A program made the translations under genes and the position numbers. 64,000 nt of DNA from Vibrio marisflavi CECT 7928 (lineage in GTDB: Bacteria; Pseudomonadota; Gammaproteobacteria; Enterobacterales; Vibrionaceae). Below, in pieces: positions 18,368-27,225 of this stretch; the stretch's first letter is position 1, and each line of letters begins with the position of its first letter. The stretch spans positions 2,728,001-2,792,000 of the forward strand of contig NZ_CAKLDM010000002.1 in the NCBI RefSeq assembly GCF_921294215.1, in the 5' to 3' direction. The notes beneath the pieces are model-generated. The model saw only the letters and a list, made by a program, of their open reading frames with translations, was not told the DNA's origin and searched no databases.

Positions 18368-18619
18368 CTATTCTTGTGATCGATTTTCATGCTGCAACTT
18401 ATCCAATTGCTGCTGGAGACTTCTCAGTTCCTTATGCAGTGGAATAATGTGAGCTACGCGTACCCACGATTCAACCATAAGTGCCGCCATCAAAATCGCC
18501 CCGACCACCATAGGTAGCCACAAGTCCGTTAGTCCCATACCAAGCACAGTCAATACGAAGCCAAATGTGAATAAATAGCTCTGCTTTTTTGCTGTCATAC
18601 CGGTATAACGTGTAAGCAT
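18368..18619 (-). CDS. Small inner-membrane protein with C-terminal coiled coil
   Basis: 83 residues from the ATG at 18619, which has a GAGGG site about 8 bases upstream; an ATG at 18637 lacks one. Two hydrophobic segments (YLFTFGFVLTVLGMGL and LPMVVGAILMAALMV) are followed by a polar, heptad-like tail, HKELRSLQQQLDKLQHEN, which should form a coiled coil in the cytoplasm. I do not recognise the family. It lies between the IS-adjacent terminator and mneA, reading the same way as mneA. Confidence 0.75.
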   Translation of the reverse strand: MLTRYTGMTAKKQSYLFTFGFVLTVLGMGLTDLWLPMVVGAILMAALMVESWVRVAHIIPLHKELRSLQQQLDKLQHENRSQE

Positions 18620-18758
18620 AATATCGCCCTCATTCATTGGTATTCTGCACTACGTTAGCATGAGCTACGAGTGACAAATATGCCAATTATCACGATATCA
18701 GGCGATTTTCTAACAACTGACTTTAAACGTTTTAATGCACAAACTTGTTGTGATTAAA

Positions 18759-19316
18759 TCACAAGGAAAGCCAAGCAATGATCGCCATTACTGCGAAGGC
18801 AACGGCGCTCGCTCTTCTCACCCAATTCATTGGAATTTTGTCTGCAGACAGCTGACCAACAATGATTACAGGAACATTGGCTAGCATCATTCCTATCGTT
18901 GTACCAAGCACAACCCACGCCAGTGCATGTGAATATTGAGCTCCAAGTATTGAGGTCGCGATTTGCGTTTTATCACCGATTTCAGCAATAGAAAAAGCAA
19001 TAAAGCTGGCCAAAAACGGTCCGCGATTAGCAAACTTCTGATCAGAATCTATACTGTCCGGCACTAAAACCCACGCTGCCATAGAAGCAAAACTCAGCAC
19101 CACCAACCACTTTAAAACCGTGGGCGACAGCCAATCTGCAATCACAACACCAAGCCACGCTGCCACAAAGTGGTTTAGTAATGTGGCGAGTAGTATGCCA
19201 AAGACAATGGCTACGGGCTTCCGATAGCGACTAATTAGTAAAAGAGAAAGAAGCTGGGTTTTATCGCCAATTTCCGCCAAGGTAATACTAGTAATTGATG
19301 TAGCTAAGACGCTCAC
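18759..19316 (-). CDS. mneA: Mn2+ exporter MneA (TMEM165/GDT1, UPF0016 family)
   Basis: A 185-residue inner-membrane protein with two homologous halves. Each half carries the family motif E-x-G-D-K-T: EIGDKTQ at residues 15-21 and 112-118. In Vibrio cholerae the family member MneA exports manganese. Six membrane segments are expected. The start is GTG at 19316 behind CTGAGAG. The manganese role is supported independently by the yybP-ykoY riboswitch immediately upstream. Substrate spectrum beyond Mn2+ (for example Ca2+) cannot be told from sequence. Confidence 0.93.
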   Translation of the reverse strand: MSVLATSITSITLAEIGDKTQLLSLLLISRYRKPVAIVFGILLATLLNHFVAAWLGVVIADWLSPTVLKWLVVLSFASMAAWVLVPDSIDSDQKFANRGPFLASFIAFSIAEIGDKTQIATSILGAQYSHALAWVVLGTTIGMMLANVPVIIVGQLSADKIPMNWVRRASAVAFAVMAIIAWLSL

Positions 19317-19328
19317 AATGCTCTCAGT

Positions 19329-19396
19329 GAGGCAGGGGTTATATTATACAACCATAGACAAACGCCACGCCCCGCCTCGGTTCATGGAGTTTGTCT
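19329..19396 (-). promoter_or_regulatory. Expression platform of the mneA riboswitch
   Basis: After the aptamer, AGACAAAC and GTTTGTCT (19389-19396 and 19356-19363) form a hairpin whose 5' arm overlaps the 3' edge of the aptamer. Inside its loop GAGGCGGGG (19370-19378) can instead pair with CCCCTGCCTC (19329-19338), just before the mneA ribosome-binding site. The two pairings look mutually exclusive. Confidence 0.5.
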
Positions 19397-19512
19397 AAGG
19401 TCTTGCTAAACTAAAAAGGCTTTTAGTCTCGAACGCCATGGTGATTTGGCACCAATTATGTTGACGAACGAAGCGAACTCTCGTGTTTGAGCTCACTAAG
19501 CTACTCCCCAAA
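19389..19512 (-). ncRNA. yybP-ykoY manganese riboswitch upstream of mneA
   Basis: Read on the minus strand, the leader starts with TTTGGGGAGTAGC, continues with CAACATAATTGG and GTTCGAGAC, and closes with GCAAGACCTTAGAC. These are the conserved blocks of the yybP-ykoY aptamer, which senses Mn2+ at the junction of two coaxial helices. It lies about 75 bp before the mneA start, as expected for Mn2+-induced export. The assignment is from remembered consensus, not a covariance search. Confidence 0.88.
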
Positions 19513-19710
19513 GACAGGCAAATTCTATTGATTTTTACGTTTTAACGCAACAAATCGACTCTTTTGAGAAAATTGCTCCTCTACTTCTATGACATTTTCG
19601 CCTTAGTTTAATAATTAAGCACGATTACCCCTACTCCAGAACTCGATATATAGGTATACTGGGCCGCTAATTTTTATCGAATTATTTATCAATTTCGCGC
19701 GAACCTGACT

Positions 19711-20637
19711 ATGCAAAAATACGATATCAAAACTTTCCAGGGAATGATCCTCGCGCTGCAGGATTATTGGGCTCAAAACGGCTGTACCATCGTACAACCA
19801 CTGGACATGGAAGTGGGTGCGGGTACTTCTCACCCAATGACTTGCCTTCGAGCGCTTGGTCCTGAGCCAATGTCGACGGCTTACGTACAACCATCTCGTC
19901 GTCCAACCGATGGTCGCTATGGTGAAAACCCAAACCGTCTGCAGCACTACTACCAATTTCAGGTAGCTCTGAAGCCTTCACCGGATAATATTCAAGAGCT
20001 GTATCTAGGATCGCTGGAAGTACTTGGTGTCGACCCGCTGGTTCACGATATTCGCTTTGTAGAAGATAACTGGGAAAACCCAACACTGGGTGCCTGGGGT
20101 CTTGGCTGGGAAGTATGGCTAAACGGCATGGAAATCACCCAGTTTACTTACTTCCAACAAGTTGGTGGACTTGAGTGTAAACCAGTAACTGGCGAGATCA
20201 CTTACGGTATCGAACGTTTAGCAATGTATATTCAGGAAGTGGATTCTGTCTACGACTTGGTTTGGAACAAAGGCCCTCAAGGCGTTGTAACTTACGGTGA
20301 CATTTTCCACCAAAACGAAGTAGAACAATCGACTTACAACTTCGAACACGCTGATGTTGATTTCCTATTCTCATTTTTCGACCAGTGTGAGAAAGAGACA
20401 AAAGAGCTGCTTGAGCTAGAAAAGCCGCTTCCATTACCAGCTTATGAGCGCATCCTAAAAGCAGGTCACGCGTTCAACTTACTAGATGCTCGTAAAGCTA
20501 TCTCTGTTACTGAACGTCAACGTTACATCCTTCGCATACGCAACCTAACTAAAGCGGTTGCTGAAGCCTACTACGCATCCCGTGAAGCACTTGGTTTCCC
20601 GATGTGTCGTGACCAAGAAAAAAGCGAGGAGAAGTAA
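19711..20637 (+). CDS. glyQ: Glycyl-tRNA synthetase alpha subunit
   Basis: A 308-residue class II synthetase subunit of the bacterial alpha2beta2 GlyRS; it contains the catalytic core that activates glycine. It begins [20 protein letters not shown], the usual family start, and contains the motif-2 region [18 protein letters not shown] and [14 protein letters not shown]. Length is close to E. coli GlyQ (303). It lies 2 bp upstream of glyS with an AGGAGA site between them, so the two are one operon. The promoter must lie in the 394-bp spacer shared with mneA. Confidence 0.97.
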   Translation: MQKYDIKTFQGMILALQDYWAQNGCTIVQPLDMEVGAGTSHPMTCLRALGPEPMSTAYVQPSRRPTDGRYGENPNRLQHYYQFQVALKPSPDNIQELYLGSLEVLGVDPLVHDIRFVEDNWENPTLGAWGLGWEVWLNGMEITQFTYFQQVGGLECKPVTGEITYGIERLAMYIQEVDSVYDLVWNKGPQGVVTYGDIFHQNEVEQSTYNFEHADVDFLFSFFDQCEKETKELLELEKPLPLPAYERILKAGHAFNLLDARKAISVTERQRYILRIRNLTKAVAEAYYASREALGFPMCRDQEKSEEK

Positions 20638-20639
20638 TC

Positions 20640-22706
20640 ATGGCTAAGAATTTTCTAATTGAGCTAGGTACAGAAGAGCTACCACCAACAGCACTGCGTA
20701 CACTCGCTGAAGCATTTTCTAAGAACTTTGAAGCTGAGCTAAAAAGCGCTGAGCTTTCTCACCAAGGTGTAAAATGGTACGCGGCACCGCGCCGTCTTGC
20801 ACTTAAAGTTGCAGAGCTTGCTGACTCTCAAGCAGATAAAGTGGTTGAAAAGCGCGGCCCTGCTATTTCTGTAGCATTTGATGCTGACGGCAACCCAACC
20901 AAAGCAGCTCAAGGCTGGGCGCGAGGCAATGGCATATCTGTTGAAGAAGCTGATCGCCTAGTCACTGACAAAGGTGAATGGCTACTGTTCAAACAGGAAG
21001 TCGTTGGTAAGCCAGTAAAAGAGATTGTTATCGATCTTGCTGCTAAAGCACTTGCTAACCTTCCTATCCCTAAACCAATGCGTTGGGGCGACAAAGAAAC
21101 TCAATTTATTCGTCCAGTTAAAACACTAACTGTACTGTTTGGTGATGAGCTAATCGAAGGCGAAATTCTTGGCGTTGCCTCTGATCGCACCATTCGTGGT
21201 CACCGTTTTATGGGTGAACAAGAGTTTACGATTGAATCTGCAGACCAATATCCAGAGCTCTTGCTAGAGCGTGGCAAAGTCATGGCAGATTATGAAGCGC
21301 GTAAAGCAATCATCTTGGCTGACTCTCAAAAAGCTGCAGAAGCCGTTGGCGGTATTGCTGATCTTGAAGACGACCTAGTTGAAGAAGTAACGTCATTGGT
21401 TGAATGGCCAGTGGTGTTAACTGCTAAGTTCGAAGAAGAGTTCCTAAAAGTGCCTTCTGAAGCTTTGGTATACACCATGAAAGGTGACCAAAAGTACTTC
21501 CCAGTTTACGACGAGAATAAAAAGCTTCTACCGAACTTTATCTTTGTCTCTAACATTGAGTCTAAAGAACCAAGATACGTTATCGAAGGTAACGAAAAAG
21601 TGGTTCGTCCTCGCCTTGCTGACGCAGAGTTCTTCTTTAACACAGACCGTAAGCGTCCACTGATTGATCGCCTGCCAGAGCTTGAATCTGCTATTTTCCA
21701 AAAGCAGCTCGGCACAATCAAAGATAAAACTGACCGCATCACTGAACTGGCTGGCTACATCGCTGAGCAAATAAACGCTGACATTGAGAAATCTAAGCGT
21801 GCTGCGCTATTAGCAAAATGTGACTTGATGACCTCAATGGTGTTTGAGTTCACTGATACACAAGGTGTCATGGGTATGCACTACGCTCGTCATGATGGCG
21901 AAGATGAGCAAGTAGCTGTGGCCCTTAACGAGCAATACATGCCTCGCTTTGCTGGTGATGACCTACCAAGCAGCGGGATTTCTTCAGCTGTTGCAATGGC
22001 AGACAAGCTAGACACTATCGTTGGTATTTTCGGTATTGGCCAAGCACCAAAAGGCAGCGACCCATTTGCACTTCGCCGTGCTTCTCTTGGTGTGCTGCGT
22101 ATCATCGTTGAAAACGGCTATCAGCTAGACTTAACCGATTTAATCAGCAAAGCAAAATCTCTGTTTGGCGATAAGCTAACCAACGCCAATGTTGAGTCTG
22201 ACGTAATTGAATTCATGTTAGGCCGCTTCAGAGCTTGGTATCAAGATGCAGGCTTTAGCATTGACACTATTCAAGCTGTGTTGGCGCGCCGCCCAACTAA
22301 ACCTGCTGATTTTGACCAACGTGTTAAAGCAGTATCGCACTTCCGTAGCCTAGACGCTGCAGAATCGCTAGCTGCTGCGAACAAGCGTGTGGGTAATATT
22401 TTGGCGAAGTTCGACGGTGAGTTAGCAGCTGAAATTGATTTGGCCTTACTACAAGAAGACGCCGAAAAAGCACTTGCTGAAAATGTAGAGATCATGACTG
22501 AAGCGCTAGAACCAGCGTTTGAGACTGGTAACTATCAGCAAGCTCTAACTCAGTTGGCCGATCTACGCGAACCTGTTGATGCGTTCTTCGACAACGTGAT
22601 GGTGATGGCTGATGACGAAGCGCTTAAGAAAAACAGACTGACTCTACTGAGCCAGCTAAGAAATCTGTTCCTAAAAACAGCGGACATTTCTCTCCTGCAA
22701 AAGTAA
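20640..22706 (+). CDS. glyS: Glycyl-tRNA synthetase beta subunit
   Basis: A 688-residue partner of GlyQ, responsible for tRNA-Gly recognition. E. coli GlyS has 689 residues. It starts [20 protein letters not shown], the standard family N-terminus; the HD-like central region contains [10 protein letters not shown], and a C-terminal anticodon-binding (DALR-like) domain follows. The ATG is two bases after the glyQ stop with GAGGAGAAG as ribosome-binding site. A strong terminator ends the operon. Confidence 0.97.
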   Translation: MAKNFLIELGTEELPPTALRTLAEAFSKNFEAELKSAELSHQGVKWYAAPRRLALKVAELADSQADKVVEKRGPAISVAFDADGNPTKAAQGWARGNGISVEEADRLVTDKGEWLLFKQEVVGKPVKEIVIDLAAKALANLPIPKPMRWGDKETQFIRPVKTLTVLFGDELIEGEILGVASDRTIRGHRFMGEQEFTIESADQYPELLLERGKVMADYEARKAIILADSQKAAEAVGGIADLEDDLVEEVTSLVEWPVVLTAKFEEEFLKVPSEALVYTMKGDQKYFPVYDENKKLLPNFIFVSNIESKEPRYVIEGNEKVVRPRLADAEFFFNTDRKRPLIDRLPELESAIFQKQLGTIKDKTDRITELAGYIAEQINADIEKSKRAALLAKCDLMTSMVFEFTDTQGVMGMHYARHDGEDEQVAVALNEQYMPRFAGDDLPSSGISSAVAMADKLDTIVGIFGIGQAPKGSDPFALRRASLGVLRIIVENGYQLDLTDLISKAKSLFGDKLTNANVESDVIEFMLGRFRAWYQDAGFSIDTIQAVLARRPTKPADFDQRVKAVSHFRSLDAAESLAAANKRVGNILAKFDGELAAEIDLALLQEDAEKALAENVEIMTEALEPAFETGNYQQALTQLADLREPVDAFFDNVMVMADDEALKKNRLTLLSQLRNLFLKTADISLLQK

Positions 22707-22731
22707 TTGTCGGGTAACCTTCTGCTAAATG

Positions 22732-22760
22732 AAACCCAGCTCTAGGAGCTGGGTTTTTTT
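22732..22760 (+). terminator. Terminator of glyQS
   Basis: AAACCCAGCTC and GAGCTGGGTTT form an 11-bp stem with the loop TAG, followed by a T run. Confidence 0.93.
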
Positions 22761-22891
22761 ATAGCTGATGTTTTAACAAAATCACCGATAATTACTATGA
22801 CAGGTGATGACATTAAGGTATGTTCAACGATTCCGGCTTTAAAGCAGCAGGACTATAAGAAGTAAATACAACAGACTAGGTATAATTAAAA

Positions 22892-24136
22892 ATGCAATTT
22901 TCTAACTTTGGTGAAAAATTTAATCGATATTCCGGTATTACTCAGTTAATGGATGACTTAAACGATGGACTTCGCACACCAGGAGCCATCATGCTCGGAG
23001 GCGGTAACCCAGCTGCAATACCAGAAATGCTCGAATATTTTCGCCAAACCAGTGAAGAAATGTTGCAAAGTGGTGAGCTCATCGCTTCGATGACCAACTA
23101 CGATGGCCCTCAAGGTAAAAACACCTTTATCAAATCTCTAGCAGCTTTGCTAAAAGAGACTTACGGTTGGAATATCAGCGAAAAGAACATCACTTTAACT
23201 AATGGCAGCCAAAGTGGCTTTTTTTACTTATTCAACTTATTAGCTGGCAAGCAAGCCAATGGTTCAAGCAAAAAGATTTTGCTTCCACTGGCACCTGAAT
23301 ATATCGGCTATGCCGATGCTGGCATTGATGATGATATTTTTGTCTCCTACCACCCAGAAATTGAACTGCTAGACAACAGGCAATTCAAGTATCACGTTGA
23401 TTTCGAACAGCTAGAAGTGGACGACTCTGTTGCTGCCATTTGCGCCTCACGTCCAACCAACCCAACAGGTAACGTGCTGACAGACGAAGAAATACAAAAG
23501 CTGGATAAACTTGCCCGAGCAAACAATATCCCTCTGATTATTGATAACGCCTACGGTGTGCCTTTCCCAAGTATTATCTTTGAAGACGTAAAACCCTTCT
23601 GGAATGAAAACACTATCCTGTGCAAAAGTTTATCCAAGTTAGGGTTACCTGGACTGCGCTGCGGAATAATCATTGCCAACGAAGAAATAACCAAAGCACT
23701 AACCAACCTAAATGGAGTGATCAGTTTGGCTCCGGGCAGCATGGGCCCAGCGATTGTGAATCATATGATTGAGAAAGGCGATTTACTTAAGATGAGCCGC
23801 GAGGTCATCAAGCCTTACTACAAGCAAAAATCACAGTTCGCGGTAGATCTACTGCAAAAAGCCATCCCAGATCCTCGATTCCGTATCCACAAACCAGAAG
23901 GCGCTATTTTCCTTTGGTTATGGTTTGATGAACTACCAATTAGCACCATGGAGCTATATCAACGCTTGAAAGCCCGTGGCGTATTAATTGTGCCGGGAGA
24001 ATACTTTTTCTTTGGTCAAGAAGATGACTGGCAACATAGTCACCAATGCCTGCGCATGAACTACGTACAGCCGGAAGATGTGATGCAAAAAGGCATAAAT
24101 ATCATCGCTGAAGAAATCGAAAAGGCTTACGGCTGA
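22892..24136 (+). CDS. avtA: Valine-pyruvate aminotransferase
   Basis: A 414-residue fold-type I PLP aminotransferase that makes valine from 2-ketoisovalerate with alanine as donor (transaminase C). The PLP lysine is K249 in SLSKLGLPGLRCG; the ring-stacking region is IIDNAYG (D218). The N-terminus MQFSNFGEKFNRYSGI is characteristic of AvtA and separates it from other class I enzymes. It functions next to the ilv pathway but is a separate transcription unit. Confidence 0.94.
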   Translation: MQFSNFGEKFNRYSGITQLMDDLNDGLRTPGAIMLGGGNPAAIPEMLEYFRQTSEEMLQSGELIASMTNYDGPQGKNTFIKSLAALLKETYGWNISEKNITLTNGSQSGFFYLFNLLAGKQANGSSKKILLPLAPEYIGYADAGIDDDIFVSYHPEIELLDNRQFKYHVDFEQLEVDDSVAAICASRPTNPTGNVLTDEEIQKLDKLARANNIPLIIDNAYGVPFPSIIFEDVKPFWNENTILCKSLSKLGLPGLRCGIIIANEEITKALTNLNGVISLAPGSMGPAIVNHMIEKGDLLKMSREVIKPYYKQKSQFAVDLLQKAIPDPRFRIHKPEGAIFLWLWFDELPISTMELYQRLKARGVLIVPGEYFFFGQEDDWQHSHQCLRMNYVQPEDVMQKGINIIAEEIEKAYG

Positions 24137-24216
24137 TTAGTTCACTTGAAGCGCCAACCAAATTGAAATTGCTTGGCGCTATTTGGTTAATATGGCCTAG
24201 CCAGATTTCCTAGCCA

Positions 24217-24567
24217 TTAGGCAACCGCTATCTGAATAATCAACAAGTCGATATTTTCAGTAGAGTCATTCACCAAACCGTGTTCGCCAAAAGGTGGATT
24301 TTTAATCATATCACCTTTTTTCACCTTCACTTCTTTCCCCGCTATAGTCATGGTGCCGTTACCTTCTAGAATAATGTACATCTCTTCGTTACTACCATGC
24401 TTGTGGTAGCCAACGGTTGAATTAGGTGGAATTACTTGCCGATCAATAAAATCACACTGACTGGAAAAATCTGTATTTCCCCAAATTTCATACAACTCAA
24501 CAGGCCCTTCCCCATCATGGGCTCCATACTGCACTTGTTTATCTGCTTCGAGAAAATTACGAATCAC
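24217..24567 (-). CDS. Single-domain cupin protein
   Basis: A 116-residue beta-barrel protein of the cupin_2 type. The first cupin motif is visible as GYHKHGSNEEMYIILEG, with two His and one Glu that would bind a metal; the second is GDMIKNPPFGEHGLVN. The start is GTG at 24567 with AAAGGAAA upstream. Such proteins range from isomerases and dioxygenases to sugar-binding sensors; nothing here fixes the substrate. It converges on avtA. Confidence 0.85.
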   Translation of the reverse strand: MIRNFLEADKQVQYGAHDGEGPVELYEIWGNTDFSSQCDFIDRQVIPPNSTVGYHKHGSNEEMYIILEGNGTMTIAGKEVKVKKGDMIKNPPFGEHGLVNDSTENIDLLIIQIAVA

Positions 24568-24744
24568 GGACAGTTTCCTTTCATTTATGGTTAACTAATC
24601 AACATCATAGATGCTATTCGATAGATAGGTATCTGTCGCTAAATCTAGGCCAATAGTGAGGGGCGTAGGCGTACCCAATCAAACTTTTGCCAGAAAACAT
24701 GCTAATAACTGCTTTACTCAAGAAGTTCAGTCCATAAATGCAAA
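24568..24744. other. Spacer between the cupin gene and ibpA
   Basis: Apart from the cupin ribosome-binding site and a presumed promoter I see no gene or conserved element here. Confidence 0.4.
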
Positions 24745-24770
24745 AAGAGCGCTTAGTGCGCTCTTTCTCT
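24745..24770 (-). terminator. Terminator of ibpA
   Basis: AAAGAGCGC and GCGCTCTTT pair over 9 bp around TTAGT. Read leftward the stem is followed by TTTGC. It starts 18 bp after the ibpA stop. Confidence 0.85.
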
Positions 24771-24784
24771 ACCTTCACAAACAA

Positions 24785-25222
24785 TTAATCGTTTTCGATT
24801 AACGTCTTGCCGTTGATGGCAATCTTACGTGGTTTCATCGCTTCTGGAATTTCGCGTTCTAAGTCGACATGAAGCAGACCATTTTCCATTTCAGCGCCGA
24901 TCACTTTTACATAATCTGCCAATTGGAATTTACGCTCAAAGTCGCGCTCAGCGATACCTTGGTAAACATAGTTCTTCTCTTCTTGAGCTTTTTGCTCTCC
25001 ACGAACCACCAGCATGTTCTCTTTTTGAGTAATTTCCAGCTGATCTTCAGCAAAGCCTGCTACCGCCATAGTGATGCGGTACTTATGTTCATCTTGCTGT
25101 TCGATATTGTATGGTGGGTAACCAGAAGAACCATTTTTCGCGGTGTTCGCTTCCATCAAGTTAAACAGACGGTCAAAGCCAATCGCGTTACGGTATAAAG
25201 GTGAGAAATCTACATTACGCAT
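24785..25222 (-). CDS. ibpA: Small heat-shock protein IbpA (Hsp20)
   Basis: A 145-residue ATP-independent chaperone that coats aggregating proteins. The N-terminus [20 protein letters not shown] is typical of the IbpA/IbpB class, and the alpha-crystallin domain (about 38-125) carries [10 protein letters not shown] and [13 protein letters not shown]. The longer open frame (to 25291) runs through the structured leader; the ATG at 25222 has the AGAGGA ribosome-binding site and the family start. Control is by a sigma-32 promoter and a ROSE-like leader, both visible upstream. Confidence 0.95.
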   Translation of the reverse strand: MRNVDFSPLYRNAIGFDRLFNLMEANTAKNGSSGYPPYNIEQQDEHKYRITMAVAGFAEDQLEITQKENMLVVRGEQKAQEEKNYVYQGIAERDFERKFQLADYVKVIGAEMENGLLHVDLEREIPEAMKPRKIAINGKTLIEND

Positions 25223-25268
25223 AATACTATCCTCTTTAATAAGCAATAGTGTTGCCTTGGGTGGCAAC
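25223..25268 (-). promoter_or_regulatory. ROSE-like RNA thermometer in the ibpA leader
   Basis: On the minus strand the ribosome-binding site lies in a hairpin: ACTAT (25246-25250) pairs with ATAGT (25226-25230), and TGCTT faces AGAGG across the loop, including a G opposite a Shine-Dalgarno G as in ROSE elements. A second hairpin GTTGCC/GGCAAC precedes it at 25251-25268. Melting with heat would free AGAGGA. Confidence 0.75.
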
Positions 25269-25400
25269 GGGACTCTTCTCATACTCCTCATGGACGTTCG
25301 AGAGAATCGGATTTTGAATTGCTAAGCTGCACTTCCTCCCGAGAGCAAAGTTCAATTTAGCGTTAGTCAGAGGTCCATTTGGCATCCTCTTCATAACTAG

Positions 25401-25428
25401 ATATAGGGATGGAAAAATTAGATTCAAG
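25401..25428 (-). promoter_or_regulatory. Sigma-32 heat-shock promoter of ibpA
   Basis: Read on the minus strand: CTTGAA (25423-25428), a 14-bp spacer, and CCCTATAT (25401-25408). This fits the sigma-32 consensus CTTGAA / CCCCATnT with one mismatch. It gives a leader of about 170 bases before the ibpA start. Confidence 0.88.
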
Positions 25429-25450
25429 AGAAAAGTAAAATTAATTTGAT

Positions 25451-26227
25451 CTATTTTTGATAACTAGGAATACAAATAAGGCTTCCCATGGGGCTATTAA
25501 ACACTTCAACATCAAGCTGATAAAGCTGTTTAAGGTTCTCTTTCGTTAACATTTCTTGACAGCTGCCATACAGAAATTGCTGATGCATCAGTAGCAGCAC
25601 TTTTCCACCGCAATAATGCGCATGATCCGGAGAGTGAGTCGTCATCACAATGGTAAACCCCTGCTCTTTCAGAGAGGCAATCGCTTTTAGTACTTGCAGT
25701 TGGAAAGACAAATCTAAATGGGCAGTTGGCTCATCAAACAGCAATACTCTGCTTTTTTGCACAACTGCGCGAGCGATACGTACCAGCTGCTGTTGACCAC
25801 CACTTAGCTTGCTGTAATCTCGATCAGCAAAAGACTCAATACCTAACAAGGTTAGCGCGTGCATAGCCTCGCTGATCTCGCTTTGACCCGGTTTCTTTAA
25901 AAATCCAAGCTGAGCGGCAAATCCCGTCAGTACCACATCAAGTACTCGGTAATTAAAGGTGCAAGATTCACTTTGAGAAACTAACGCCAAGTTGCGAGCA
26001 CGCTGGCCAAAGCTCATGGAAGTAATATTCTGCCCCTTTAGTCGCACTTCACCTGAGCTAGGTGTAAGCAACCCTGCAATACAACGCAGCAGTGTTGACT
26101 TGCCTACTCCATTTGCCCCCAAGATAGACAATATCTCGCCGCCTCCCACGTTGACACTTAACTGATCAAATATCGGGGTTGTCGCATCTTTGTGTTGGAA
26201 GCTCAAATTGCTAACGGTCAATTCCAT
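25451..26227 (-). CDS. ABC importer ATPase (metal/siderophore/corrinoid type)
   Basis: A 258-residue ATPase of the FecE/BtuD group. Walker A is GANGVGKST (37-45), the signature is LSGGQQQLVRIARA, and Walker B is LLFDEPTAHLD. It overlaps the permease gene by 10 bp, so the two are translationally linked. It forms a complete type II importer with the next two genes. The group moves Fe3+-siderophores, haem, vitamin B12 or metal oxyanions; which one cannot be told here. Confidence 0.92.
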   Translation of the reverse strand: MELTVSNLSFQHKDATTPIFDQLSVNVGGGEILSILGANGVGKSTLLRCIAGLLTPSSGEVRLKGQNITSMSFGQRARNLALVSQSESCTFNYRVLDVVLTGFAAQLGFLKKPGQSEISEAMHALTLLGIESFADRDYSKLSGGQQQLVRIARAVVQKSRVLLFDEPTAHLDLSFQLQVLKAIASLKEQGFTIVMTTHSPDHAHYCGGKVLLLMHQQFLYGSCQEMLTKENLKQLYQLDVEVFNSPMGSLICIPSYQK

Positions 26228-27225
26228 GACTGATGACCTCTGCGCAAAAGCAATGCGAATATTGGAGCACCTAACAGTGCCGTGATGACCCCTAATGGAA
26301 TTTCATAACTGACACTAGAGCGTGCTACTGTATCGCACACCAGCAAAAAGGTTCCGCCAAGGAAAAAGCTCACTGGAACCAACTTTCGATGGCAGGGGCC
26401 AACAAGCAACCTGCCCAAGTGAGGGATCACCAATCCAACCCAACCAATAATTCCGCTCACAGCTACCGATGCGGAAGCTAGAATAGTCGCGATCGCGATA
26501 AAAATGCCTCGCTCAAGTTTTACGTTGATGCCCAGCGACTGAGAAATTTCACCGCTATTGGACAGCAAATTCAATCGCCAGCGGAACCACCATAGCAACG
26601 CCATAGCTGGCATCGTAAACACGCAATAAGTTAGCAATAGATTGGGGCGGCTATCACTGAGAGAGCCCATCAACCAGTATTCAATAATGGGAAGCTTGTT
26701 GTCAGGGTCGGCTGTGTATTTAAGTAAAGCTAATAGAGCAGTAAATACCGACCCAACAACAATGCCTGATAGCACGAGAACCAAGGTAGAATGCTGTCCT
26801 TCTTTTCCACCTAGCAACATGGAAAGTAAAACTGCGATAACGGCAAAACAAAAAGCGCTAACGTATATCCAATAACTTCCACCTAACAGTAAAATGGCTA
26901 CCGCAGCCCCAAAGCCCGCTCCACCAGAAATGCCTAAAATAAACGGACTCACCAGAGGATTGCGGAACATACTTTGATAGCAAACACCACTGCTAGACAA
27001 GTTAGCTCCAACCAAAAAAGCCATTGCGACCCTAGGAAAGCGCACTTGAGAAAGTACGGTGTAAACCATATTGTGCGCATTTTTCCCTTGCCAATGATGA
27101 GCCAATGCACGCAGCATCACTACAGGTGACACCATGTACCGGCCAAGGCAAGCAGCAGCGATCACAGTAATCACCGCGCTGGCTAAAAGCCCCACCATCA
27201 AACGCTGATAAGAAAGCTTAGCCAT
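26218..27225 (-). CDS. FecCD-family ABC permease
   Basis: A 335-residue membrane protein with about ten predicted helices, the normal size for BtuC/FecD-type permeases that work as homodimers. Family segments are GANLSSSGVCYQSMFRNPLVSP (near residues 74-95) and GIIGWVGLVIPHLGRLLVG. The ATG at 27225 overlaps the stop codon of the binding-protein gene as TAATG, so translation is coupled. Confidence 0.92.
   Translation of the reverse strand: MAKLSYQRLMVGLLASAVITVIAAACLGRYMVSPVVMLRALAHHWQGKNAHNMVYTVLSQVRFPRVAMAFLVGANLSSSGVCYQSMFRNPLVSPFILGISGGAGFGAAVAILLLGGSYWIYVSAFCFAVIAVLLSMLLGGKEGQHSTLVLVLSGIVVGSVFTALLALLKYTADPDNKLPIIEYWLMGSLSDSRPNLLLTYCVFTMPAMALLWWFRWRLNLLSNSGEISQSLGINVKLERGIFIAIATILASASVAVSGIIGWVGLVIPHLGRLLVGPCHRKLVPVSFFLGGTFLLVCDTVARSSVSYEIPLGVITALLGAPIFALLLRRGHQSWN

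Noticed and set aside
18749..18763. TGTGATTAAATCACA, looks like a CRP site
   Set aside because: The half-sites are five, not six, bases apart and the site lies at the end of mneA, not in a promoter. It is more likely a weak hairpin.
19615..19956. 113-codon minus-strand frame over the glyQ start
   Set aside because: Antisense shadow of glyQ, whose identity is certain; no family resemblance.
22881..22886. TATAAT six bases before the avtA start, suggesting a leaderless mRNA
   Set aside because: No -35 element lies at the right distance and a possible AGG ribosome-binding sequence is present; AT-rich DNA explains it.
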